NCBI GenBank assembly: GCA_963205035.1
Contig: CAUJII010000106.1
Coordinates: 1 to 7,853, forward strand
Direction of reading: 5' to 3'
Length of the DNA: 7,853 bases
Source of the DNA: Spirochaetota bacterium
GTDB taxonomy: Bacteria > Spirochaetota > Leptospiria > Turneriellales > Turneriellaceae
This document shows positions 1 through 6,687 of the stretch, piece after piece; position 1 is the first letter of the stretch; each line of letters opens with the position of its first letter. A program made the position numbers and the translations under genes. The notes beneath the pieces were generated by a model. The model had not been told where the DNA came from. It saw only the letters and a program-made list of their open reading frames with translations, and did not search any database.

Positions 1-73
1 ATTGTTTTCTAAAATAAAGCGGTGTTCTGTCGTTCTGTTCTCAAAGTGCGGGTATAAGAAACCTTTGATTTGC

Positions 74-104
74 ATCGTTGTCTAAACCAAGCACTTAGAA
101 CGAT
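74..104 (-). terminator. Bulged hairpin downstream of feoB (weak terminator candidate)
   Basis: Seen: ATCGTT (74-79) plus CTAA (82-85) can pair with TTAG (95-98) plus AACGAT (99-104). This gives a 10-bp stem with a 2-nt bulge (GT, 80-81) and a 9-nt loop. It begins 8 bp beyond the feoB stop codon. On the minus strand it is not followed by a T-run, so it is not a canonical intrinsic terminator. It could be a Rho-dependent or 3'-end-stabilising structure. Nothing else convincing is seen in 1-111. Confidence 0.3.
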
Positions 105-111
105 AACGGGA

Positions 112-2097
112 TTAAGTGAAAAGCGAGCCTACCTGCCATACAGCCATTGCCATAAGATAAGCAATCGATGTTAAGACAATAAAAACTGTAATCGCCCACC
201 GCGTGCTTCTGAGTTCGCGCCGAATCGCCGCGAGTGTGCTCATGCACTGCGCACAGAGGGCGAAAAAGATCATGACAGTGACGGCTAAGAGAACGCTATA
301 AAGCGGCGAGCCGTCTTTCTTTTTTTCATTGAGGAGCTTCTTGCTGAGTGCTTCCGGCTCTGCATCGGTGTCGGCAACGCTATAGATAATTCCCAAAGTC
401 GAAATGAAGACCTCGCGCGCGGGAAACGCAGCCAAAATCGCGACAGAGATTTTCCAGTCAAAGCCCAGAGGTGCGAAAACCGGTTGCACCCAACGGCCAA
501 AGTGGCCCAAGTAGCTTTCACGCAGGTGCGCGGCGCGTAACGCATTGTCTAAATCCGATTTCAGCGCTTGCGCTTTTTCAGAAAGTTTTGTCTCGGTTGC
601 AAGCGAGTGCACTTCTTTGACGGGCATCTTCTTCTCTTGCGAAAACGCAGTATAAACACTGTCGGTGGTTTTCTGTGCGTGAGGAAAATACGCAAGCGCC
701 CAGATGGTTATCGAGAGGGCAAAAATAATTCCGGCAACGCCGCGCAAGAAATCCATCGCCGCATCGTACACGCGCCGCCAGACGTTCGGCCAATGCGGCA
801 TGCGGTACTCGGGTAACTCCAAGATGAAAGGGCTCTGGCCCGTCTTTAAGACTTTGCGGTTTAAGAGCCACGCCAAAGGCATCGCGACGACAATCCCCAC
901 GAGGTGCATGCCGAAGAGAGTGACTGCCGCCCACAGCGCACCGTAGCGCGGTTCGATAAAAGACCCGATGAAGAGAATGTAAACGGGTAGTCTTGCCGAA
1001 CACGACATGAGCGGAGTAATGAGAATCGTCGCCATGCGCGTGCGGTCGGATGGCATAACGCGCGCCGACATAATTGCTGGCACTGCGCATGCAAAGCTCG
1101 ACAGAAGAGGAATGAACGCCCGGCCGTTGAGTCCCGTCCAATGCAAGAGTTTATCCATGAGGAATGCGGCGCGCGCCAAGTATCCTGTTTCTTCGAAGAC
1201 TGCAATAAAGAAGAAGAGAATCATGATTTGCGGCAAGAAGACAAAGACAGACCCCGCACCCGCAATCGCTCCGTCAGAGATGAGAGATGCCGTGAGAGGG
1301 TAAGCCGTAAGCGAAGTGCGAGCCCATCCCGCAACGGTCTTCATCGTATAATCGATCGCGTCCATCATCGGCTGCGCGCCCGCGTAGATACTCAGAAACA
1401 TCGAGCCGATCAAAACAGAGAATGCTACAAGGCCGAAAATCCGGTGTGTGAGGAAGCTATCGATTCTTGCCGAGGTCGTGTCTTGCCGAAGATTTTTCGT
1501 TACGGCTTTTCGTACCACAGCGTTGATTGCAGCGTAGCGTTCGTCGATTGTGGGATTGATTTTAGTCTTGCGGGGGGCCTTCTTTTTTGTGGTATTGAGC
1601 GCATCCAAGATTGCTTGATTCAAATTTTCGATATGGTCTTTTGCTCCACGGGTGACTTCGACGACGCGCACACCCATCGCCTTTTCTAACGCTGCGCTAT
1701 CGACGGTAAACCCGCGCCGCTCCGCAACGTCACGCATCGTGAGGACTGCGAGAACGGGGGCTCCCTTTTCTCGAAGCTCTTCGGCGATATAAAGTGAACG
1801 CTTGAGGTTACTCGCGTCGAGCACCAACAGATTCAAATCGGGAACACGCTCTCTACCCGCATGCCCCAAGATGACGCGCTCGGTTATTTCTTCGTCTGCC
1901 GATTTAGGTTTGAGACTATAAGCACCCGGTAGGTCGATGACCTCGATGTTGCGTTCGGCGCGCAACCGCCCGACTTTCTTTTCAACGGTTACTCCCGCAT
2001 AGTTACCCGTTTTCTGCGCAGCACCGCAAAGCGCGTTAAAAACAGTCGTCTTGCCTGCGTTGGGGTTGCCGACTAAGGCAATGCGGGTGGGGGTCAT
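112..2097 (-). CDS. feoB: Ferrous iron transporter FeoB (GTPase-permease)
   Basis: Inner-membrane Fe(II) importer with an N-terminal G domain that gates a polytopic permease. Seen in the 661-residue product: P-loop GNPNAGKT (10-17), G2 region NYAGVTVEK (32-40), G3 DLPG (55-58) and G4-position TMRD (120-123), where most FeoBs have NMxD. A helical linker follows (about 155-212), then hydrophobic segments from about 218 to the end. Core FeoB permease signatures are present: FEETGYLARAAFLMD (301-315), CAVPAIMSAR (337-346), SCSARLPVY (365-373), FPAREVFISTLG (558-569) and CAQCMSTLAAIRRE (615-628). The C-terminal tail is short. Length is in the family range but shorter than the roughly 770 residues of enterobacterial FeoB. 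The start overlaps the feoA stop by 4 nt (ATGA), indicating translational coupling. Family identity is certain; iron specificity is inferred from family and from the Fur box upstream. Confidence 0.98.
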   Translation of the reverse strand: MTPTRIALVGNPNAGKTTVFNALCGAAQKTGNYAGVTVEKKVGRLRAERNIEVIDLPGAYSLKPKSADEEITERVILGHAGRERVPDLNLLVLDASNLKRSLYIAEELREKGAPVLAVLTMRDVAERRGFTVDSAALEKAMGVRVVEVTRGAKDHIENLNQAILDALNTTKKKAPRKTKINPTIDERYAAINAVVRKAVTKNLRQDTTSARIDSFLTHRIFGLVAFSVLIGSMFLSIYAGAQPMMDAIDYTMKTVAGWARTSLTAYPLTASLISDGAIAGAGSVFVFLPQIMILFFFIAVFEETGYLARAAFLMDKLLHWTGLNGRAFIPLLSSFACAVPAIMSARVMPSDRTRMATILITPLMSCSARLPVYILFIGSFIEPRYGALWAAVTLFGMHLVGIVVAMPLAWLLNRKVLKTGQSPFILELPEYRMPHWPNVWRRVYDAAMDFLRGVAGIIFALSITIWALAYFPHAQKTTDSVYTAFSQEKKMPVKEVHSLATETKLSEKAQALKSDLDNALRAAHLRESYLGHFGRWVQPVFAPLGFDWKISVAILAAFPAREVFISTLGIIYSVADTDAEPEALSKKLLNEKKKDGSPLYSVLLAVTVMIFFALCAQCMSTLAAIRRELRSTRWAITVFIVLTSIAYLMAMAVWQVGSLFT

Positions 2098-2336
2098 GTG
2101 ACTTCGATGCCCGCTAAGTCTGCGCGCCGCACGATAATAGGCGCCCCCAGAACTTCCAAGATGACGGGGTCGCCGAAGGGTGCCACTTTGAGAAGAACGA
2201 CCTCTTCGCCTCGGACGAGGCCCATTTCAGCGAGCCTTTCGTTTTCTATGGGAGTTCTCAAGATAACGCCGCTTTCTCCAGGCACAAGGCTTGAAAGCTG
2301 TCGAGTTGGCGCGAGTGGCTTCTTTTTTGTCGCCAT
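2094..2336 (-). CDS. feoA: Ferrous iron transport protein FeoA
   Basis: Small cytosolic SH3-like partner of FeoB, needed for full Fe(II) uptake in organisms where it has been tested. The product is 80 residues, typical for FeoA. Seen: a lysine-rich N terminus, then LVPGESGVI, the conserved ERLAEMGLVRGEEV stretch (33-46), and the C-terminal GDPVILEVLG plus IIVRRADLAGIEV strands that define the FeoA/DtxR C-terminal SH3 fold. It lies between the Cys-rich membrane protein gene (2-bp gap) and feoB (4-bp overlap), so all three are almost certainly on one transcript controlled from the Fur box upstream. No strong Shine-Dalgarno is visible before its ATG, consistent with coupling to the preceding gene. 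Confidence 0.96.
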   Translation of the reverse strand: MATKKKPLAPTRQLSSLVPGESGVILRTPIENERLAEMGLVRGEEVVLLKVAPFGDPVILEVLGAPIIVRRADLAGIEVT

Positions 2337-2338
2337 GA

Positions 2339-2464
2339 CTAACTATGCTTGGGCGCGTGGGTGCATTTGGCGCAGCCGTCTTTACGCCGAGCGTATGCAA
2401 AGCGATACACAAGGTAGGCTGCCGCAACGGCAACCGCGCCGCCAGCCAGAATATAATCGACCAT
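2339..2464 (-). CDS. FeoB-associated Cys-rich membrane protein (41 aa)
   Basis: A 41-residue ORF read directly from the minus strand, below usual gene-calling size. It starts MVDYILAGGAVAVAAAYLVY, a single hydrophobic helix (about residues 4-20). Then comes a basic stretch (R21, R26, R27, K28) and a short DGCAKCTH cysteine motif (C31, C34) near the C terminus. This architecture of one TM helix, basic segment and Cys-x-x-Cys tail matches the FeoB-associated Cys-rich membrane protein family, usually found beside feoAB. Here it is the first gene of the operon, ending 2 bp before the feoA ATG. Upstream of its ATG there is only a weak GAG element. Its role is unproven in the family; it may handle Fe(II) or interact with FeoB. 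It is supported by composition, position and spacing. It is not FeoC, which is a cytosolic winged-helix protein. Confidence 0.82.
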   Translation of the reverse strand: MVDYILAGGAVAVAAAYLVYRFAYARRKDGCAKCTHAPKHS

Positions 2465-2501
2465 GCGTCTCAATAGGTGCGAAATTCGCCGCGTCAAGCT
2501 A

Positions 2502-2520
2502 ATTGAGAATCATTTTCAAT
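2502..2520. promoter_or_regulatory. Fur box upstream of the feo operon
   Basis: The 19-bp stretch is a 9-1-9 inverted repeat with one mismatched pair. Its core TGAGAATCATTTTCA (2504-2518) matches the 7-1-7 Fur consensus TGATAATnATTATCA at all defined positions except two. It lies 37 bp upstream of the first feo start codon (2464, minus strand) and 31 bp before the TTGACT hexamer of the divergent operon. Known: Fe(II)-Fur binds such sites to repress feo genes. Inference: the feo operon is iron-repressed; effect on the plus-strand operon is uncertain. I could not define a convincing minus-strand -35/-10 pair around it. Confidence 0.9.
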
Positions 2521-2551
2521 GAAGTCCTGAATAGACTTATGCTTTTCCTGA

Positions 2552-2578
2552 TTGACTAACTGTTCCATTATCGATAGT
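2552..2578 (+). promoter_or_regulatory. Candidate sigma70-type promoter for the barrel/lipoprotein operon
   Basis: TTGACT (2552-2557, five of six bases of TTGACA) is followed after 15 bp by GATAGT (2573-2578, four of six bases of TATAAT). The spacing is shorter than the optimal 17 bp. An alternative -10 at 17-bp spacing, TAGTGT, matches less well. Transcription from here would give a leader of about 35 nt before the ATG at 2620. A weak call, and the same TTGACT is part of a direct repeat. Confidence 0.3.
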
Positions 2579-2602
2579 GTCCGAAACTTGACTAAAAGTT
2601 CC
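2552..2602 (+). repeat. Two 15-bp direct repeats, 36 bp apart
   Basis: TTGACTAACTGTTCC (2552-2566) and TTGACTAAAAGTTCC (2588-2602) match at 13 of 15 positions, start to start 36 bp. Both lie in the divergent intergenic region ahead of the 390-residue protein gene. The arrangement fits a two-site operator for an unknown regulator, a duplicated promoter element, or chance duplication. Confidence 0.5.
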
Positions 2603-2619
2603 CGTCTGACGCAGAAAAA

Positions 2620-3792
2620 ATGAAACGTAACAACGTATCCATCCGCGCGTGCTTGGCCTGCATAGTTACTCTATGCCTCGCCAGCTTTTTCTCACCCTTG
2701 GCTGCGGCTCGCTTACAGCGCGTGATGATTCTGGATTTCAAGAATCTCGACAAGAACCCCGATTACAACTACCTCGAAGACTCGATCTCTGAGGCGGTCA
2801 GAAACAACCTCAAAGCGAAATTCGATTTTCGCGAGATGCCGCACGAAGACTGGCAGAAATTGGCGAACAAAAATTTATTTCTCTGGCCCGACGACAATTA
2901 CACGCGCAGTTTTGGCCTGAATCTCGGCGCGGTGGCCCGGCAAGACGTGGTAATCGGCGGCTATTACCAAGCAATCATTGAGAAAAAAGCGCGGCGCGGC
3001 TTTCACGCGGGCAGTTATGTCATTCGCGCACACGTCTTCGTGCTCGATGTCGGCAAGAAGAGCGTCGTGAGCGAGTTCGATATGATTATGAAGACCGATG
3101 CTTCGCTTTTCACAAAAGTCGAAGAGCTCGCCGCGCGCGTGGTGGCTGAGGCGAAGGCAGTACTCCCCAACAAGGGTGAATTGGGCCAAGATGTGATCGA
3201 CGCGGGCGACATCTCGCCGCATGAGATAGGTCTGTTGGGGGCGATTTCTCCTGTTTCGGTACCTGCTGTTTTTAGCGGAATCTTTAGCACAGACCAGAAG
3301 CTACACAATAAAGATGTGCCGCAGACGATCGGCGTCTATGCCACATACCGCTACCACGATTTTATTTGGCAGCGCCTCACGCTCGATTTGACGGGCGGCG
3401 CGCTCTTTGGTTCGACGTCCCTTGCGGTCGCGAACGACACAAAAAAAATGAAAGCCGAAGCGAAAGACTTTTCTCTCGCCGCGCACTTGGGTTATGGGTT
3501 CGATTTCTGGCGCTTTAATATTATGCCGCTTGTCGGCGGGGGATTTTCTTTGGCAAGCCTCAAGCTCGATTATTCGACGCTTTCGAGCTTGCCCGTGGAT
3601 GCGGCGGGAAACCCTCTGGCGACGGACACGATCAACACGAGTGCGCCCTTTGCCGAAGGGGGACTCAAGCTCAACTTTCGCATCACGCCGAGGCTCGGCT
3701 TCACGATTCAAGGTATGTATCGCCAGTATTTTTATATCGGTTCATCAGCGGGCATCCTCATCACCACGGGGGGCCTAACGTTTAGATTATGA
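2620..3792 (+). CDS. Exported protein: TolB-N/CsgG-like domain plus outer-membrane beta-barrel
   Basis: 390 residues with no family I can name with certainty. Residues 1-30 form a signal peptide: basic MKRNN, a hydrophobic core to about 24, and a PLAAA cleavage region before R31. Residues 33-185 look alpha/beta. Strand RVMILDFKNL (34-43) leads to DYNYLEDSISEAVRNNL (48-64), the pattern 'VxVLDFxN...L..xIsexLxxxL' seen in TolB N-terminal, CsgG and LpoB-type periplasmic domains. VVIGGYYQ (110-117), VIRAHVFVLDV (134-144) and a long helix (165-182) follow. Residues 235-390 alternate polar and hydrophobic residues with many Gly and aromatics (GVYATYRYHDFIW, FNIMPLVGGGFSLASLKL, FTIQGMYRQYFYI, ILITTGGLTFRL). 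This is consistent with a small OmpA/OmpW-size barrel of about 8 strands, although the last residue is Leu and not the usual Phe. The stop overlaps the possible ATG of the next gene (ATGA), so the two are likely coupled. The Shine-Dalgarno is weak and A-rich (GCAGAAAAA). Confidence 0.85.
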   Translation: MKRNNVSIRACLACIVTLCLASFFSPLAAARLQRVMILDFKNLDKNPDYNYLEDSISEAVRNNLKAKFDFREMPHEDWQKLANKNLFLWPDDNYTRSFGLNLGAVARQDVVIGGYYQAIIEKKARRGFHAGSYVIRAHVFVLDVGKKSVVSEFDMIMKTDASLFTKVEELAARVVAEAKAVLPNKGELGQDVIDAGDISPHEIGLLGAISPVSVPAVFSGIFSTDQKLHNKDVPQTIGVYATYRYHDFIWQRLTLDLTGGALFGSTSLAVANDTKKMKAEAKDFSLAAHLGYGFDFWRFNIMPLVGGGFSLASLKLDYSTLSSLPVDAAGNPLATDTINTSAPFAEGGLKLNFRITPRLGFTIQGMYRQYFYIGSSAGILITTGGLTFRL

Positions 3793-3794
3793 GG
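3791..3794 (+). promoter_or_regulatory. Ribosome binding site that decides the lipoprotein start
   Basis: GAGG at 3791-3794 overlaps the upstream TGA stop (3790-3792) and lies 6 nt before ATG 3801. The upstream in-frame ATG at 3789 overlaps this site and has no Shine-Dalgarno of its own nearby. This favours ATG 3801, whose product begins with a clean MKLQN signal peptide. Confidence 0.65.
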
Positions 3795-3800
3795 TACACC

Positions 3801-6641
3801 ATGAAACTACAAAATGCTTTTTGCCTATCATGTGTCGCCATTGCGTTAACGATTTCTTGTAACAAACTACCAGGGCCCACACAGGTAGAATTTCGCGGAG
3901 AGATCGGGCCGCCGACACCGGTTTCGGCAGAGACGATGGATACCGACCAAGATGGTAAGATCGATCACTATAAAATCACGTTCGACCGCGCGCTTGCCGA
4001 CAGTAGCTTCCCCGGCTATGTTGACGCGAGTACGCAGGGCAATACGACGATTCGCTGGCTCGTCGCCGGCTACAACAATGTGTACATTGATCCGACGGTC
4101 GCGGGCGACACCAAAGACGATAAGGTCATCTACCTCGCGTTCGACGAGAGTAGCGCACTCGACACCGGCGCGACACCCGATCTCACCACGACGAGCGAAC
4201 CATTGCTCAAGGGCTTGAACGGCGAGGCGGCGGTCGTAATAGCAACGGCAACCATTATCGAAACCGACAAGGTTGCCCCGATTATCGTCGATGCAATATC
4301 TCCCTTAAACGCGAGCCTCTATGTGCGCTTCTCGGAGCGCGTTTACACAAGTACATCTGGCGGAAACATCTTTGCAGCGAGCGCATTCACCTATACCAAC
4401 GTGGCCGCCGGTGGCGCAACGGCACTGACTGTCATCGGCGAAGCCGACGGCACGGATGGCGGTATCCGGTTGATGCTCGACAATGCAACCGTCGCGGGCG
4501 ATCTGAACCAGGATCAGATAGGTGTGGCTGCAAATTCTGTATTTGATGCAGCGGGCAACACCGCTTCCGGTTCCAGGGCGCTGTCTAATTTGCCCCGCTT
4601 TTTGCCCAACGGCAGTGTCAACGCGATTGTTGAATCATCGGGCACCATCTATATAGGCGGTACCTTCACGCGTCTTGGTGTCTATACCGGTACAGGGGTG
4701 ATTCTGAACAATACAGACGGCTTGCCTGCTGTTCTGTCCAGCGACCGTATTCACGGCACAGTTCATGTCGCTGTTTCCGACGGGGTTGGCGGCTATTTCA
4801 TCGGTGGGAGTTTTACAAGAATCGGCACCATCACCCGAAACAGACTCGCCCGCATCAATGCGAACGGTAGCTTGCATCCCTGGAACCCCGACGCCGATGG
4901 GAGCGTATTAACTATGGCCGTTTCGGGTAGCACTCTTTATATCGGGGGTAGCTTCACGACGGTGGACGGGCAGACGCGCAATCGCATCGCTGCGCTCGAT
5001 GCAGCGAGCGGCACAGTGAGCACATGGGACCCGAATGCTGGCAGTACGGTGCGAGCGCTGGTGGTTTCGGGGAGTACCGTCTATGCTGGCGGCAACTTCA
5101 TGACTATCGGTGGGCAGACGCGCAACCGCATCGCCGCGCTCGATTCAACGGCAGGCACGGCGACGAGTTGGAATCCCAATGCGGATGGTACCGTTTATGC
5201 TTTGGCCTTATCGGGCACGACTCTTTATGTCGGGGGACAATTCGCCAATGTCGGCGGTGCCGCACGTAGTCGCATTGCCGCGCTCGATACCGCAACCGGC
5301 AACGCAATCAGTTGGAATCCGAACGCAAATACCACAGTATACACACTCGCCGTTTCGGGCACAACGATCTACGCTGGCGGTGCATTCACTACGATTGGTG
5401 GGCAAACGCGCAGCTACATCGCTGCGCTAGACAGCACGACTGGTCTCGCGTCGTCGTGGAATGCGAACGCAACGGGTTCGCCTGTGTATAGTATCGCCAT
5501 TTCGGGTTCAACTGTCTATGTGGCAGGCGATTTTACGAATATCGGCGGCGCGGCGCGCAGCCGCTTGGCCGCACTCGATGCGGCGACGGCCAACGCCACA
5601 TCGTGGAACCCTGATGCGGGGGGCACCGCGCGTGCACTCGCTATTTCAGGTAATACCGTTTTTGCGGGCGGTGATTTTGGCACGGTTTCTGGACTGACCA
5701 GAAATAGGATCGCTGCCCTCAGTGCTGCGACCGGTTTGCCGACGCCGTGGAATCCCGACGTTAACGGTGACGTCAATACGATCGGAGTTTCAGGCAGTGC
5801 TGTTTATATCGGTGGCAGTTTTACCAATGTCGGTGGTCAAAATCGGAATCGATTGGCAGCGCTGGATACTTCTACTGCGAGTGCGACGGCTTGGAATCCC
5901 GATGTGGATGGCACAGTACGGGCTGTGAGCCTCTCGGGCTCATTGGCCTATGCGGGGGGTGATTTTGGCTTCGTTAACGCTCAGCCCCGCAATCGCGTTG
6001 TGGCAATAAATACGTCGACTGGTGTGCCATCGAGCTGGAATCCTAACTCAAACGGGATTGTGCGCACGCTGATCGTTTCTGGTTCAACGATCTATGCCGG
6101 CGGTGAATTTACGAATATCGGCGGACAATCGAGATCAAGGCTAGCCTCTCTGAACAACTCTGATGGCGCAGCAAATACTTGGAATCCCTATGTTGACAGC
6201 ACGGTATACCGAATCACAGTTGATGGTTCAAGCATATTTGCTGGCGGCTCGTTCCTCAATGCTAACGGTGCTTCTTCATCTTGTTCGCCAACATCTTACT
6301 TCAGGGCAAGGATTGCGTCTTTTGATAACACCGGTTGCACGGGTGGCTGGACACCGAATGCTGACGCCGCCGTAACCGCGCTGACAGTAGCAGGGACTAC
6401 CATTTACGTTGGTGGCTCATACACGACAATCGCCAGCCAAACACGAAATTACCTCTCAGCGATTTCCACATTGTCGGGTGCTGCATCGAGTTGGGATCCT
6501 AACATGAACGGCAATGTGGGAGTTATACATATTTCTGGTTCTACAGTGTATGCTGGCGGTGCTTTCACTACGGTTGGCGGACTGCCCATACATCAACTCG
6601 CCGCAATCGATAGTACTACGGGGCTGCCCGTGGGGTATTGA
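3801..6641 (+). CDS. Large repeat lipoprotein: two Ig-like domains plus 14 delta-60 (DUF5122-like) propeller repeats
   Basis: 946 residues from ATG 3801 (950 from ATG 3789). Residues 1-19 are a lipoprotein signal peptide ending LTISC, so C20 is the probable lipidation site; Leu at -4 and Ser at -1 fit the relaxed spirochaetal lipobox. Residues 35-155 are a beta-rich domain opening with DTDQDGKID (47-55), a DxDxDG calcium-loop motif. Residues 157-258 resemble SbsA/SwmB-type Ig-like modules (KVAPIIVDAISP, LYVRFSERVY, VFDAAGNTA). From residue 283 come 14 repeats of about 48 residues. The consensus is IYAGGxFTxIGGQTRNRIA, then ALDxxTGxxxSWNPNADG, then TVxALAVSGST. The last repeat stops halfway, and NGSVNAIVESSGT (270-282) supplies the missing half before repeat 1, as in propeller closure. 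Repeat 12 has an 8-residue insertion and two cysteines. No catalytic motif is seen. Likely an outer-membrane or surface lipoprotein with a binding or scaffold role, coupled to the barrel protein; its ligand is unknown. Confidence 0.9.
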   Translation: MKLQNAFCLSCVAIALTISCNKLPGPTQVEFRGEIGPPTPVSAETMDTDQDGKIDHYKITFDRALADSSFPGYVDASTQGNTTIRWLVAGYNNVYIDPTVAGDTKDDKVIYLAFDESSALDTGATPDLTTTSEPLLKGLNGEAAVVIATATIIETDKVAPIIVDAISPLNASLYVRFSERVYTSTSGGNIFAASAFTYTNVAAGGATALTVIGEADGTDGGIRLMLDNATVAGDLNQDQIGVAANSVFDAAGNTASGSRALSNLPRFLPNGSVNAIVESSGTIYIGGTFTRLGVYTGTGVILNNTDGLPAVLSSDRIHGTVHVAVSDGVGGYFIGGSFTRIGTITRNRLARINANGSLHPWNPDADGSVLTMAVSGSTLYIGGSFTTVDGQTRNRIAALDAASGTVSTWDPNAGSTVRALVVSGSTVYAGGNFMTIGGQTRNRIAALDSTAGTATSWNPNADGTVYALALSGTTLYVGGQFANVGGAARSRIAALDTATGNAISWNPNANTTVYTLAVSGTTIYAGGAFTTIGGQTRSYIAALDSTTGLASSWNANATGSPVYSIAISGSTVYVAGDFTNIGGAARSRLAALDAATANATSWNPDAGGTARALAISGNTVFAGGDFGTVSGLTRNRIAALSAATGLPTPWNPDVNGDVNTIGVSGSAVYIGGSFTNVGGQNRNRLAALDTSTASATAWNPDVDGTVRAVSLSGSLAYAGGDFGFVNAQPRNRVVAINTSTGVPSSWNPNSNGIVRTLIVSGSTIYAGGEFTNIGGQSRSRLASLNNSDGAANTWNPYVDSTVYRITVDGSSIFAGGSFLNANGASSSCSPTSYFRARIASFDNTGCTGGWTPNADAAVTALTVAGTTIYVGGSYTTIASQTRNYLSAISTLSGAASSWDPNMNGNVGVIHISGSTVYAGGAFTTVGGLPIHQLAAIDSTTGLPVGY
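4647..6638 (+). repeat. Intragenic tandem array of 14 ~144-bp repeats
   Basis: Units start at 4647, 4794, 4935, 5079, 5223, 5367, 5514, 5658, 5802, 5946, 6090, 6234, 6402 and 6546. Most are exactly 144 bp (48 codons). Unit 1 is 147 bp and diverged, unit 2 is 141 bp, unit 6 is 147 bp, unit 12 is 168 bp, and unit 14 is cut short by the stop codon. Units 3-7 are the most alike at the DNA level (for example GGTGGGCAGACGCGCAA recurs in units 3/4-like positions). Units 1, 10, 12 and 13 are the most diverged. Conserved YxGG, RNRIAALD, WNPN and SGST positions mark the propeller blades. Confidence 0.93.
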
Positions 6642-6687
6642 GTCCATTCCCTAAAGTGATGAAACCAACTCCGTGGGGCTGTCCAAT

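Noticed and set aside
1..111. Gene or insertion-sequence end at the left edge
   Set aside because: No coding frame, inverted terminal repeat or target duplication is visible; only the bulged hairpin at 74-104 stands out.
578..1205. Long alternative-frame ORFs inside feoB on both strands
   Set aside because: They lie wholly within feoB, whose conserved motifs run through the whole region; these are shadows of a GC-rich coding frame.
2098..2502. 134-residue plus-strand ORF opposite feoA and the Cys-rich gene
   Set aside because: It is antisense to two recognised genes and covers almost all of the feo leader; no signal peptide or domain is visible.
3789..3800. Lipoprotein start at the upstream ATG 3789
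   Set aside because: Possible by frame, but GAGG at 3791-3794 is correctly spaced for ATG 3801 and the 3789 start adds MRYT ahead of a normal signal peptide.
4647..6638. CRISPR array
   Set aside because: The 144-bp periodicity is continuous coding sequence with conserved amino-acid positions and no unique spacers.
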